Assembly: GCF_018122595.1 (NCBI RefSeq)
Contig: NZ_JAGRQH010000009.1
Coordinates: forward strand, 21,187-85,186
DNA: 64,000 bases
Direction of reading: 5' to 3'
Source: Neokomagataea anthophila
GTDB taxonomy: Bacteria; Pseudomonadota; Alphaproteobacteria; Acetobacterales; Acetobacteraceae
The notes beneath the pieces were generated by a model, which was not told the DNA's origin, ran no database searches, and was given only the letters and a program-made list of their open reading frames with translations. The position numbers were made by a program, and so were the translations under genes. Below are positions 41,201 through 49,917 of this stretch, piece by piece (within the stretch, counting starts at the first letter, position 1; each line of letters opens with the position of its first letter).

Positions 41201-44146
41201 CGCTGCTAGATCGGCTTGTAACGGTTCAATCTCAAGTTTTCGGACTGCGTCATGCGCATAGGTCGTACTGAGTGTCGCTTCGTCAGTGCGGTACGCGTCG
41301 AGAAGGTCCAACCCTTCCTGAGCCGAGGTGATGTGCCGCTCAATATCAGGCAAGAACGCACAGGCCATATCGTGCCCGTATGTCGCCAAGCAGGCTTCAA
41401 CTAAAGCGGCGATCTGATCGGGCTCAGCCTGAAGGGCAATCTCAGTGTTGAACTGCGTTGCTGCCAAAACGTCGTCGCGTGTGCGTTCGACGGTTTTTAT
41501 GGCCTCTGGTAGAGCTCTTGCCGCAGCAACAAGACGATCCTGCCACGCATTGGACCATTCTGAGCAGGCGAGGATCTTCAAATCTGACGGAAGATCAGAC
41601 ACAGCCTTACGCGCAATCCCAAGACGACGTACATTCTCACGGAGCGTTATCATCTCCTCTTCGGAATGACGTGTTCCCGTATGGAAAACTAAACGGGGTG
41701 TCGCGTCTGTCCAATCGCGCACCACCCGCCCAATGGCACGGTGAAGTGTCCATCCATTCGGATCAGGCGCATGGAGCAGCTTCACCACATCATTGAGTTC
41801 ATCACGCAAACGGCGAATATCATTCGCTTCACGCGCCCATTCTTCGGCCGTAAAACTGTCCCGGGCCGTCCAGGCACTATCCAGTTGTTTGAGGACGGCC
41901 GACTTTGTGGCTTTTGCCGAATGCAATTCCAAGCAAAATGGTCCCAGCCCTTTGCTAGCCAACCGTCTTTGCACAACATCAAGCGCTGCTTGTTTTTCTG
42001 CGACAAATAAAACGCGCCGACCAAGCGCCATATTATGCGCGATGATATTAGCAATGGTTTGGCTCTTCCCGGTTCCGGGCGGTCCATCCAACACAAAATT
42101 CCGCCCTTCTGCGGACGCATAAACGGCTACGAGTTGCGAGCTATCCGCGGGCAGGGGCGTGAATAATTGCGCAGGATCGACCCGCTGATCCATCTGCTCG
42201 GCTTTTGGGAAATCATCACCATCATCAAGATGCACGCTGCCATCGCGTTCAATGAGGTGATGCACAACGGGACTTTCTTTGAGATCTGCGCCCCGTTCGA
42301 CCAGATCCCGCCACATCAGATATTTGGCAAAAGAGAAACTGCCAAGCACAACCTCTGGAACAACCTCAAAACCGGGCATGTCGCAGACGGCTTCGCGCAC
42401 ACGGCGCCAGATGGCGTCAACATCAAGGCCACTCTGATCTTTGGGCAAATCCCCGTCGAGCCCCGGAATTTCCAGAGCAAAATCTTGGCGTAAAAGCTCC
42501 AAGAGCGTTAGATTAAACCGCGCCTCATCTTCATGCGCTTTCATGGTCATACCCGATTGCACGCTCTTACGGTCGAGTTGCACGGGGACAAGGATCAAAG
42601 GCGCACGATACGCCTTTTCATCATTCGGTGATTTTTTCCATTTTAAAACACCAAAGGCTAAAAAGAGTGTATTGGCCCCACCTTCCTCAAAGCTGGCGCG
42701 GGTCTTACGGAAGAGCTCGATGAGAGCCGCATCGAGCTTATCTTTGGGGAGTTCAGACATGACCTCCAGGCGTTGCAACGCCTGTTCTGCCAGCTCATCC
42801 GCCAAGGTCGCGTGGTTTTGTTGTTCATAGATCTTTTGATCCCGACCGCTAGCGGCCAGGTCCGGCATAGGAACAAGACGTAAGATCTTCTCTGCCGCAA
42901 GCATATCTTCTAGCACAGCGGGGCTGGGGCAATGCAGCCGGAGCATGCTCTTACCACTACGGATACTGAGCAAATTATTCGACGTCGTCAGATTGAGCAG
43001 TTTGCGCTGCCATTGCTGGATGCGGCCTGTCGGAGAGTCTGGTGTTTCGTCTTTGAGAATATCCGTATCAAAAGCTGGTAGAGACGGGGCGACTTCTAAT
43101 CCTTCGCGTATAACGCGGGTTGCCTCATCGGACGCCTCACTCTCCGAAGCAACAACGCCTAATGGGCGGATTTTTTGCAACCGTGCGCGTCGTATATCAA
43201 CGGCCATACGGAATTGCGCGTCAGCCTCTTCCGAAAGCTGACGCCGTGCGGCTTTGATGGCTTCGTTGAAAGACGAAGGGACTTTATGCGTCACCCCCGT
43301 CGTTTCGAAGATAACGATATCGTCAAGGTCGATACGCCGACGCAGTGCCGCGGCTTCTTCTGTGAGAATGGTGGCAAATTCGAGAGGTTGTAACCATACA
43401 CCTGTGAAAGCATGGCCTTCAGTCACAACCACCACAGCATGCAAGCCAGCCTGCTCAAGGGCTGCCGCAAAGAATAATGCTGTATCAAGGCACGTCGCCA
43501 CACCACCGCTCATAATTTGCGAGGGTGTACGGATTTTTTGACCCGTCATTTCAAAAGAAGCGGGGGGCAACGCATAGGTTAGACGCAACCCGGCAAGAGC
43601 TGACCAGATTGCAGATGTGACTTCCCAAACGCGCTCTCGTTTTTTGCTTTTATAACCGTCCAGCGCATCGGGACGCCCGGCACTGCGCAAAACATCCGAA
43701 GCCGCTTTGATCATTTTATCGACGGCTGGATCATTGGGCATCACAAAAGCCGGCAAAAGCTCGGCCATGGTCGTCGAGCCGCCCCATTCATTATGGGCAA
43801 GCAGGTCAATCGGGCTTTCCGAGGCCGCAAGGAGTGCCCCCTCTTTATCGGTCAGACGTAACGTGAGCGTTCCGTTAAGCCCTTCCGTCAATGTGCTGAG
43901 CTGGTGCGCTTCGAGCGTAACATCACGGTCTTCAATGACCTGTTCAACACCAGGATCTAAGCGATCAATCCGCCATGTCTTGGCTTGAACACAAGCGGGG
44001 TCTGATGTGAGTGTTAGAACCACATCATGCAGCGATGCGCTATCCTGCGGTGGTACAATGCGGATTTCACGAATAAGGGGGATAGCGTTTTGGTGCGTTG
44101 CGAAACCAATTTTTGTGGCAAAGATGCCTTCTAAAATCCAACCCAC
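38291..44146 (-). CDS. Hhe-type DUF4011-helicase-Vsr-DUF3320 defence protein
   Basis: A 1951-aa single-gene system. The N-terminal DUF4011 region has a transglutaminase-like GGVATCLDTALFFAAALEQ...EGHAFTG segment (about 215-250). The SF1 helicase has Walker A DGPPGTGKSQT (about 691), Walker B DEAS (about 1319) and a motif VI-like ATTRAR. A Vsr/DUF559-like nuclease follows (FEDAVTWALRKRGW...GVECDGASYHS, about 1640-1720). DUF3320 comes at the end (TPLTSFNYDISADDF...LIARTVHQEAPLSEDLLVQRIA, about 1800-1880). This order matches the anti-phage protein called Hhe among experimentally screened defence systems. It presumably senses and cuts invader DNA. Two TA pairs flank it. No frameshift was seen. 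Confidence 0.85.
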   Translation of the reverse strand: MGWILEGIFATKIGFATHQNAIPLIREIRIVPPQDSASLHDVVLTLTSDPACVQAKTWRIDRLDPGVEQVIEDRDVTLEAHQLSTLTEGLNGTLTLRLTDKEGALLAASESPIDLLAHNEWGGSTTMAELLPAFVMPNDPAVDKMIKAASDVLRSAGRPDALDGYKSKKRERVWEVTSAIWSALAGLRLTYALPPASFEMTGQKIRTPSQIMSGGVATCLDTALFFAAALEQAGLHAVVVVTEGHAFTGVWLQPLEFATILTEEAAALRRRIDLDDIVIFETTGVTHKVPSSFNEAIKAARRQLSEEADAQFRMAVDIRRARLQKIRPLGVVASESEASDEATRVIREGLEVAPSLPAFDTDILKDETPDSPTGRIQQWQRKLLNLTTSNNLLSIRSGKSMLRLHCPSPAVLEDMLAAEKILRLVPMPDLAASGRDQKIYEQQNHATLADELAEQALQRLEVMSELPKDKLDAALIELFRKTRASFEEGGANTLFLAFGVLKWKKSPNDEKAYRAPLILVPVQLDRKSVQSGMTMKAHEDEARFNLTLLELLRQDFALEIPGLDGDLPKDQSGLDVDAIWRRVREAVCDMPGFEVVPEVVLGSFSFAKYLMWRDLVERGADLKESPVVHHLIERDGSVHLDDGDDFPKAEQMDQRVDPAQLFTPLPADSSQLVAVYASAEGRNFVLDGPPGTGKSQTIANIIAHNMALGRRVLFVAEKQAALDVVQRRLASKGLGPFCLELHSAKATKSAVLKQLDSAWTARDSFTAEEWAREANDIRRLRDELNDVVKLLHAPDPNGWTLHRAIGRVVRDWTDATPRLVFHTGTRHSEEEMITLRENVRRLGIARKAVSDLPSDLKILACSEWSNAWQDRLVAAARALPEAIKTVERTRDDVLAATQFNTEIALQAEPDQIAALVEACLATYGHDMACAFLPDIERHITSAQEGLDLLDAYRTDEATLSTTYAHDAVRKLEIEPLQADLAAALGKMWPMSGLARRKVAASLTQAGGCKETADPEKDLPKLLAMRTTLTQCDAAFQAASSLPGLKGTQTERAVIEASIARIRTLRAAMAVLATDPAAMAELKSTVTRLVVDAHDLLIPGGNIANGLERLKEALSALKEKGEVFTGCAQIAPTAGFEEIRLCAAAIMAYGPRLNAWTAWQRARNEAVQAGILPIVQGLEDGTVAPDPDEALSAFDTAYAKWFAATRIDAEPLLKHFVAGEQEDRIDRFRAVDERMSDLSSRYIRARICGQIPDKSARGKKDGFATLRHQLQLQRPSKPIRKLASEMGEAFTQLAPCMLMSPLSIAQYLPPDQALFDLVIFDEASQITPWDAIGAMARAKQVIVAGDPRQMPPSNDFQRSSGVTTLVDDDAVQDLPSILDECLAAGVPSHRLSWHYRSRHESLITFSNSRYYGNELVTFPAPETRASAVTWKKVPGVYTPGVRTNPIEAQALVAEVVQRLRDPNFVDGKGQPLSLGIITMNAEQMRLVEDLLDKARQEHPEIEPHFSADDREEPVVVRNLETVQGDERDLILLGVNFGPTEPGGQTMSMAFGKLNGNGGGRRLNVATTRARCEMVVFTSFDPSMIDLTRTSVEGVRDLKAFIDFANRGPRALAEAVKGSMGGSDSPFEDAVTWALRKRGWTVVPQVGVSKFRIDMGVVHPDRPGDYLAGVECDGASYHSAATARDRDKVRQAILEKLGWTLVRIWSTNWWHDKEGEAQKLDDRLKELLAADRQAREEREKRAVPAPPETPSEPVLESAPETVQLAERTEPFHAGLPAAAVGAEFQPVVQREAPKPRVEESVYRATPLTSFNYDISADDFNKKTYDPILKKLIARTVHQEAPLSEDLLVQRIARAHGFQRSGRLIRERIMTIASRRYFLETEPEGETIIWLKAEDRDVWSQARAPETENDIRPIEQIALQEIKAARQGRDVEEVALYFGIRRLSAKARARIEGA

Positions 44147-44221
44147 TTTTACGCTCCCGCGATCTATTTAACGTTTATAATGCTCTGATTTTTATGGACA
44201 CGAAGCTAAAATTCTCTTGTC

Positions 44222-44710
44222 TCACACTGAGGGTGACGCAGCCGTGAGCCGCTCTGCCACAGTCTTTTGAGAGACCGCTCGGTACAACTCTTCCCAATCA
44301 TTGGGCGGTTGGCCGTTGTCTAACATGCCCTTGAAAACCCGGTAGGCATCGTTTTTTGCGCCATAGGTCCGCAAGGTTGTTTCGTCATTGACCCAAGCAA
44401 AAATGATGATTTTTGCCGCCGAGCTATAGCGGAAAAAGAGACGAAAACGACCATTGCCAAATTTAACCCGGAACCAATGTTTGGTATCACCGCCAAGTGT
44501 AGAACCCTGCCGGTAAATGGCCAATGTCGGATCAGCCGGAATACGCTCAAACACTAATCGGTTTAGCGCCGCCAGAAGTTTGGTATTGGCATTACTTTGG
44601 TAGTCATCGGGCTTTTTGGCCTTCACTGCCTCAACAGTAGCCGTCAGCTTTTCCAGTTGGTCGAGAAAAAGGGGATGCGCAAGGAGGGTCCAACCGTTCA
44701 CGACGGACAT
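44222..44710 (-). CDS. yhaV: YhaV-family toxin
   Basis: A 162-aa ribonuclease toxin of the YhaV family: GWTLLAHPLFLDQLEKL start, RIPADPTLAIYRQGSTLG, KHWFRVKFGNGRFRLFFRY and IIIFAWVNDETTLR. It cleaves mRNA/rRNA and is held by PrlF. The start lies 2 nt after the prlF stop. The pair sits just downstream of the Hhe-type gene, on the same strand upstream of it. Confidence 0.93.
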   Translation of the reverse strand: MSVVNGWTLLAHPLFLDQLEKLTATVEAVKAKKPDDYQSNANTKLLAALNRLVFERIPADPTLAIYRQGSTLGGDTKHWFRVKFGNGRFRLFFRYSSAAKIIIFAWVNDETTLRTYGAKNDAYRVFKGMLDNGQPPNDWEELYRAVSQKTVAERLTAASPSV

Positions 44711-44712
44711 GA

Positions 44713-45045
44713 TTAAAGTGCCACAGGACCATCAATGGCACCCTCGAGATCATCATCCACCGCGCTGACAAGTGCGCCCATGCGTTCACGCAACGCACCC
44801 GGCATTGGAAGAAGAGAGGTGTCTGGGTTGTTCGTCATGTCCCGAGTAAGAAAAGACAGGAAGGACTCAATAACGGGGTCATGCGCCTCTTCAGCCACTT
44901 TCTCGATTGTGACGCGACGGTTGTCATCCACGATAAAAGCGATGCGTCCCCCATAATCAACACCAAGGGCTTGCCGAACAGCTTTGGGAATTGTGGCTTG
45001 CCCTTTTGAGGTAAGGGTACTTTCGTCTTTCAGTAGCGTCGTCAT
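44713..45045 (-). CDS. prlF: PrlF antitoxin
   Basis: A 110-aa protein with an AbrB-type SpoVT domain (STLTSKGQATIPKAVRQALG, residues 9-28) and the C-terminal tail that wraps YhaV (FLSFLTRDMTNNPDTSLLP). It is a DNA-binding antitoxin that autoregulates the operon. AGGAGG lies 7 nt upstream of the ATG. Confidence 0.93.
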   Translation of the reverse strand: MTTLLKDESTLTSKGQATIPKAVRQALGVDYGGRIAFIVDDNRRVTIEKVAEEAHDPVIESFLSFLTRDMTNNPDTSLLPMPGALRERMGALVSAVDDDLEGAIDGPVAL

Positions 45046-45068
45046 TGTGACCTCCTAAACCAAGAATA

Positions 45069-45090
45069 AAGTAAGGAAAAATCATTACTT
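45069..45090. promoter_or_regulatory. prlF-yhaV operator candidate
   Basis: AAGTAA and TTACTT arms (45069-45074 and 45085-45090) with a 10-nt spacer lie about 25 nt before prlF, a likely PrlF autoregulation site. Confidence 0.45.
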
Positions 45091-45680
45091 ATGTCAAGCG
45101 ATTTACGAGGTCGATCGGAGACTTCCAAGAGCTGCTGAGCGGCTCGCCCCGCTTGATATTAGGTTTTTAATATGTTTGTTTCTACTTCCTAGCCCTAATA
45201 TTCACTCTGTGTTTGTAGCGGATCAGAAATTACCATCATATAGATTGCTACGTGCACACCTTCATTCTCTCCAAAAAAGAGTAAAGCGGCGCATATTATA
45301 GACGGTATTCTATTGCCCGACATTGGCAGATAACCAACGTTCCTCAAAGAGAGGTCAAAGTGATTGAATAGAATTTCAACCGCACCAGTCTACGTCAAAC
45401 GCTCACGAAACAGCCAGACCGTTTTGGTATCCGGCACTCGGTCCGATAGCCCCAGACCAAAAAAATGCATAAAAGGCAAGCGATCATTGATTAGGAATCT
45501 CTGTACGCCCACCGAAGAAGCTGTCCAGCCTCAGGATCAGCAGAGTCTGGACGTCAAAACCGCATCAAAAAGTGAACGCCACCTTCTGCTGCCATCTGAA
45601 TTAGGCCAGTGCCAGGGTCCAGATCAGGGCTGAACATCTCAAAATTCGGGCCATAGGAAAAGGCTCGCGTCAAGCCCACA
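45091..45680. other. 590-nt gap without a convincing gene
   Basis: No gene or repeat that can be supported. A frame at 45364-45633 has no ribosome binding site and reads as unstructured sequence. The right end runs into a transposase remnant. Confidence 0.4.
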
Positions 45681-45789
45681 CAAACGATCAAGCCGGTCCG
45701 CGGCTTCAGAAGCCTGAAAACAGTTATGCGACCATCAAGGGTTTCCAAGTCATGTGCGTTCTAAAAAAGTAAAAGCTGGATTCCTTCAG
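45681..45789 (+). pseudogene. IS6-family transposase C-terminal remnant
   Basis: The sequence aligns with the 3' part of the intact IS6 transposase (LIRPVRG...SLKTAYATIKGFEVMRALKKGQ): GATCAAGCCGGTCCGCGGCT... with several indels and changed stops. Only about 110 nt survive. It is an older, decayed relative of the two full-length copies. Confidence 0.7.
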
Positions 45790-45911
45790 CTGAAAAAATA
45801 TATTATGAGATAATTATATTTAATCGAAACATAATTCACATTTTAAATAAAACAATATTTTCTTATTATACTGTATTTATAACAAAATTGACTATAACAT
45901 TATAAGTTTTT

Positions 45912-45946
45912 CTCGATGAAACATCTAAATAAAATGTTTCATCGAG
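45912..45946. terminator. Strong hairpin after the pectate-lyase-fold gene
   Basis: Perfect 13-bp arms CTCGATGAAACAT and ATGTTTCATCGAG (45912-45924 and 45934-45946), 9-nt loop, lie 16 nt past the 45963 stop. Confidence 0.65.
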
Positions 45947-45962
45947 CAAGTCATTGGGCTAC

Positions 45963-47891
45963 TTATTTAATAACATCGCCTAGTTGAATTAAATGCCAGG
46001 ATCCATTCTCATATATGACTGGCGCATGATCATCATTGTCTTGTATCATAGATCCTTCAGACATTCCCTTGATAGATAAAATTTGAGCTTTGCTCATAGA
46101 CTGTAACTGCAAGTATAATGGATTTGGCGTAAGACCGTATAAATATCCCTCCAAATCTGTCCAATTTAACCCATTCCACACTACAGGTATTCCAGGAACA
46201 TTATAATTAAATTGTAGGGGCGCGCGTGAGTAACAATCCGTACACCATACTTGTAAACCAGCACTTATAGATCCAGAAGGAAGATGAAGATGATCAACTG
46301 CTGATAATATTAATTTAGCACCTGAAATTGTATTATTATTCATCGTAATATTCTCAGATGAATATATACCATTATTTTGAATTGATAACAATTCAGACCC
46401 ATTGCTTAAAAATTTTAACTTACCAGGCTCTGTAGAAATAATTCTCATTATTGAAGAACTATCTCCATCATTATTATTTATGAAATCTAAAACAGGAGTT
46501 ATATTTTTATCATTTGACGCCAAAGATAATGACCTTGATACTGTACTATATTGTGAATTTAATTTATTTATATTTGAATTATCTGCATTTAATGTTCCAT
46601 CACCTGTAACATTTAAACCATTGTTTGACATCACATCACCAATGGAATTCCCTCCTCCAACGTGCAATGACTGAAAAAAACCTAATCCACTAGAATAAAT
46701 AGCCCAATCAGTGGCATGGCTGGAAGCTAACGTAGATCCGTCCGGTTGTACATATGCGGCAGCAAGTTGCCCAATATCAATATTGGCTACTGCACCACGC
46801 CTAAATACAAGTCCATTTGTTAGACCTGGCTTATTATTGGGACTACCTTGAAAGAAATGGGCATATAAACATTGTGATGTACAATTATATATTTCATCAT
46901 AACCACCTACTGTGTTAACTCCATCAAAATCACTGCCATTAGTTGTTCTATTATTTAATATTTGCGCTTCCCCAATTACAGCAGATCCATTTGATCCTTC
47001 ATCAAGCCCAAGAACATGGTTCCATACCCAAGTATTACCGAATGTATTAGTACTTGGCTGAGACATTGAAATAAATTGTCCTACAGCATCATGGGTAGCC
47101 AAAACAGATTTACCATCTGTATTCAGATAACTATTATATGGATCATTATTCCTACCGACAATTGATTGAATATTATGTTGATACGAATTTAATGAACCAG
47201 TACCTGAAAATACACCAGACATATATGACACGTTTTGTGTTTGCGGTGAATTTAAGTTCCCAATAATAGAACTACCAGATAAAGAAAATATCTGAGACTG
47301 GTCAGGATTAGATGGTATTCCACTTGATGCACTAGATAATGATGCATGGTCAAGCTTAAAATACAACCCAGAGCAGGAGTAATTTACATTGGGAGCATAA
47401 TACCTACCAGATGGATATAAAACGTATAAGTCATTTTTACACGCATATTCTACGGCATTAGAAATAGCCACACTATCATCTGCCCCACCAAAATCTAATA
47501 CTGTACCTACTGGTATTTTATTTATTGAATTCGCAGATAATACAACTTTATTTCCATTAATACTATTAATAACAGTACCATCTGGAAAATATTTACCGTC
47601 AGCCCCCGCCCCATGAATTATAATTCCTATTTTTAAATTATCTATACTATCTAATATAATTTCACTAGATCCATCCTTAATATTTTCAACAACATTTTTA
47701 CTTACAACATCACCTTTTGCACCAAAATCCTTTATACTTACATAATCAGACAATCTATCAGATAATGGACGCTGTGTACCACCGGCAATCGTAACCGTTG
47801 TCTGTACATAAGAAGAATTTATGGCGTCATTAGCCTCAGCTACCCCCCACAAAAAGGGGATTGATGACAAAAAACAAACAATGTGTTTCAT
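45963..47891 (-). CDS. Secreted pectate-lyase-fold (tail-spike-like) protein
   Basis: A 642-aa protein with a signal peptide (MKHIVCFLSSIPFLWGVAEA) and YVSIKDFGAKGD (about 50-60), the opening of pectate-lyase-3/glycosyl hydrolase 28-like beta-helices. Ser-, Asn- and Gly-rich repeats continue through about residue 500. The C-terminal part (GLQVWCTDCYSR...GIPVVWNGLNW) resembles a short cap found in phage-derived and exopolysaccharide-associated proteins. It is probably exported to bind or cut a polysaccharide. Very AT-rich and beside glycosyltransferases, it fits a surface-glycan segment. No catalytic residues can be assigned. Confidence 0.7.
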   Translation of the reverse strand: MKHIVCFLSSIPFLWGVAEANDAINSSYVQTTVTIAGGTQRPLSDRLSDYVSIKDFGAKGDVVSKNVVENIKDGSSEIILDSIDNLKIGIIIHGAGADGKYFPDGTVINSINGNKVVLSANSINKIPVGTVLDFGGADDSVAISNAVEYACKNDLYVLYPSGRYYAPNVNYSCSGLYFKLDHASLSSASSGIPSNPDQSQIFSLSGSSIIGNLNSPQTQNVSYMSGVFSGTGSLNSYQHNIQSIVGRNNDPYNSYLNTDGKSVLATHDAVGQFISMSQPSTNTFGNTWVWNHVLGLDEGSNGSAVIGEAQILNNRTTNGSDFDGVNTVGGYDEIYNCTSQCLYAHFFQGSPNNKPGLTNGLVFRRGAVANIDIGQLAAAYVQPDGSTLASSHATDWAIYSSGLGFFQSLHVGGGNSIGDVMSNNGLNVTGDGTLNADNSNINKLNSQYSTVSRSLSLASNDKNITPVLDFINNNDGDSSSIMRIISTEPGKLKFLSNGSELLSIQNNGIYSSENITMNNNTISGAKLILSAVDHLHLPSGSISAGLQVWCTDCYSRAPLQFNYNVPGIPVVWNGLNWTDLEGYLYGLTPNPLYLQLQSMSKAQILSIKGMSEGSMIQDNDDHAPVIYENGSWHLIQLGDVIK

Positions 47892-48222
47892 TGGTTAATC
47901 CTATTAATATCCACAATATACCGTATAACACTATAAACTTTTTAATTAATTAAATTTGTAAATAATAAATTAACTTTGCATAATAAATTATGAACCCTAA
48001 AATCAGTCAAAAAAACTAATTATTTTTGTAAGTTTATTTGTAATTACATTTATTCTACATTAATTGGGAGGATAAAAGTTAGAATAGCAAAAAATTTTGT
48101 TTTTGAAGAACAGATTGCTCCGTTGTCCAGACTTAGGTTCAGTTGCTTTTGATTTTAGAAATCTTATTCAGTCTCTGTGAGGTGGACGTGTCACGGTTTT
48201 GTTCCGGACCTTTGGTTATGTG

Positions 48223-49080
48223 TTAAGCGGCCTTGCGCTCATAATCTAGGGGGCTTTTCCACTGCAAAGCGGAATGGAGCCTCTTGGTATTGTAGAAATT
48301 ATGAATGTAATCTGCGATGGCCTGTTCGACCTCCTGTCGACTGCTCCATGATTGCCGCCAAATCAGTTCGGCCTTCAGTGTTTTAAAGAAGCTTTCTGTC
48401 ACGGCGTTATCCCAACAATTGCCCTTGCGGCTCATGGAAACGATGAAGCCATGCGCAACAAGCCGTTTACGGTACTCTTCGGAACAATACTGGGAGCCGC
48501 GATCGGCATGATGGACACAGCCGGATGTTGGCTGTCGCACAGCAATGGCGCGCTCCAAAGCGCTCAACACGAGCTTCGTTGTCATGCGTGCCCCCGTACT
48601 CCATCCGATGACACGACGCGAGAAGAGGTCGAGCACCACAGCAAGGTAGACCCAGCCTTCACGCGTCCAAATATACGTCAGGTCGGCAGCCCATTTCTGG
48701 TTTTTCATTGTGATCGAGAAGTTCTGGTGCAGATGATTAGGGGCAATAACGTGATTATGCGCACTGTTGGTGGTCACTTTGAAGCGCCGTGTCCGAATAA
48801 CACGCAGCTTCTGCTCTTGCATCAAGCGCCCTATACGACGGTGTCCAACAGAAAAACCCAATGCTTTCAACGCTGCCGTCATACGTGGTCGGCCATAACG
48901 TTGACGGTTTTGCGTATGAAGGGTGCGAATATGTACGACTAAAGCAGCATCCTGCCGTTTGCGCGTACTCACAGGACGTCGCTTCCGGGCCCTTAAGCCT
49001 CGGTCCGTGATGCCAAATAAACGGCAAGCTCGTCCACGCGGAAGAGGCCCATGATAGCGCGATAGAAACGCAAATCTCAC
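48223..49080 (-). CDS. IS3-family OrfB transposase
   Basis: A 285-aa rve-type integrase domain: N-terminal RACRLFGITDRGLRARKR helix, then DDE residues in WAADLTYIWTREGW (D), VHHADRGSQY (D) and GNCWDNAVTESFFKTLKAEL (E), ending HSALQWKSPLDYE. Without its OrfA partner, translated by frameshift in IS3 elements, it is probably silent. The ATG is not supported by a ribosome binding site, as expected. Confidence 0.85.
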   Translation of the reverse strand: MRFAFLSRYHGPLPRGRACRLFGITDRGLRARKRRPVSTRKRQDAALVVHIRTLHTQNRQRYGRPRMTAALKALGFSVGHRRIGRLMQEQKLRVIRTRRFKVTTNSAHNHVIAPNHLHQNFSITMKNQKWAADLTYIWTREGWVYLAVVLDLFSRRVIGWSTGARMTTKLVLSALERAIAVRQPTSGCVHHADRGSQYCSEEYRKRLVAHGFIVSMSRKGNCWDNAVTESFFKTLKAELIWRQSWSSRQEVEQAIADYIHNFYNTKRLHSALQWKSPLDYERKAA

Positions 49081-49113
49081 GTCTTTTGCCTCGCGAAGAA
49101 CTGTGTCGCCTTC

Positions 49114-49455
49114 CTAAGAAACTCCCTGCCCAAGGTCTCCCGGGAGAGGCTGTAATACGAACTCCAAGGACTGGGCGCATCGATGGAGGTTGGAGACAAC
49201 CCGCTTGCGATGGATTTCATCGTATTGTCCGGCTCCCGGGTCTGTGTAGACCATGCCATGTCTGAGCGTATTGTAGAACAACACCGCTATTTTCCGGGCT
49301 GTAGCGGTCACAGCTTTGGCTTTCCCTACGCGAGCGGATAGGCGTCGGTAAAAGGCTCCCAACGCCGTATCACTGCGGCCAATTGTTGTGGCCGCCAGAC
49401 GTAGAAGTGCTGCCGCACGACTGGAGGAACGACGGGCCCGTGATGATAAAATCAT
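49114..49455 (-). pseudogene. IS110-family transposase C-terminal fragment
   Basis: The frame reads RLAATTIGRSDTALGAFYRR, then LSARVGKAKAVTATARKIAV, YNTLRHGMVYTDPGAGQYDE and a final NLHRCAQSLEFVL block. That is the C-terminal Transposase_20-type region of IS110 elements; the N-terminal DEDD half is absent. It lies inside the IS3 element between orfA and orfB. Confidence 0.7.
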
Positions 49456-49489
49456 ACCGCTAGAGATTTTATTCCCAAGCGCAAAACAA

Positions 49490-49755
49490 AGCCATGATGT
49501 GAATTTTTTAACAGTTCCCTCTCCTCCTGAAGAAGCAGGTTCTCACTACGTAATCTCTCATTCTCGCGTAATAAGGTTTCATAGTCCGTGGACGGAGAAG
49601 ATGACTGAGATGGAGCCTGGCTCGTTCCTAATCCATTTCTTCAGCGTCGATGCACCAATGCCTAGGTCTTGCGCAATGCGGTCACGAGACACCCCACTAC
49701 TCAGCGCCAATCAGATTGCTTCTTGCTTAAACTCAGCCTTGTAAACTCGTCCCAT
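49490..49755 (-). pseudogene. IS3-family OrfA remnant
   Basis: The minus strand from ATG 49755 reads MGRVYKAEFKQEAI, then TGA, then LALSSGVSRDRIAQDLGIGASTLKKWIR, a typical IS3 OrfA HTH. A frame change then gives YETLLRENERLRSENLLLQEERELLK (leucine zipper). A stop and a frameshift inactivate it. Confidence 0.7.
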
Positions 49756-49917
49756 CCAATGCTCCTTCTCGACCATCTTCGGTCTTAAAGGTCAGGAACT
49801 AAACCGTGACACGTCCAATCTGTCTTTATTCATTATAATTCACTTGAGTTGTTGTATTTTTATTGCAATGAAATCAAAATAAAAATCATAACCATAAATT
49901 TTTCTGCAGGGATAACT

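Larger units (their letters stand above)
48183..49816 (-). mobile_element. Degenerate IS3-family element carrying an IS110 fragment
   Basis: Terminal repeats TGGACGTGTCACGGTTT occur at 48183 and inverted at the right end (49816). The inside holds an intact-looking orfB, a broken orfA and, between them, part of an IS110-type transposase (see separate entries). The total of about 1.63 kb is longer than a normal IS3 (about 1.2 kb) by the insert. Flanking 3-bp sequences do not match. Confidence 0.75.

Noticed and set aside
45364..45633. An 89-codon plus-strand frame between PrlF and the IS6 remnant
   Set aside because: No start context and polar low-information sequence; probably decayed DNA.
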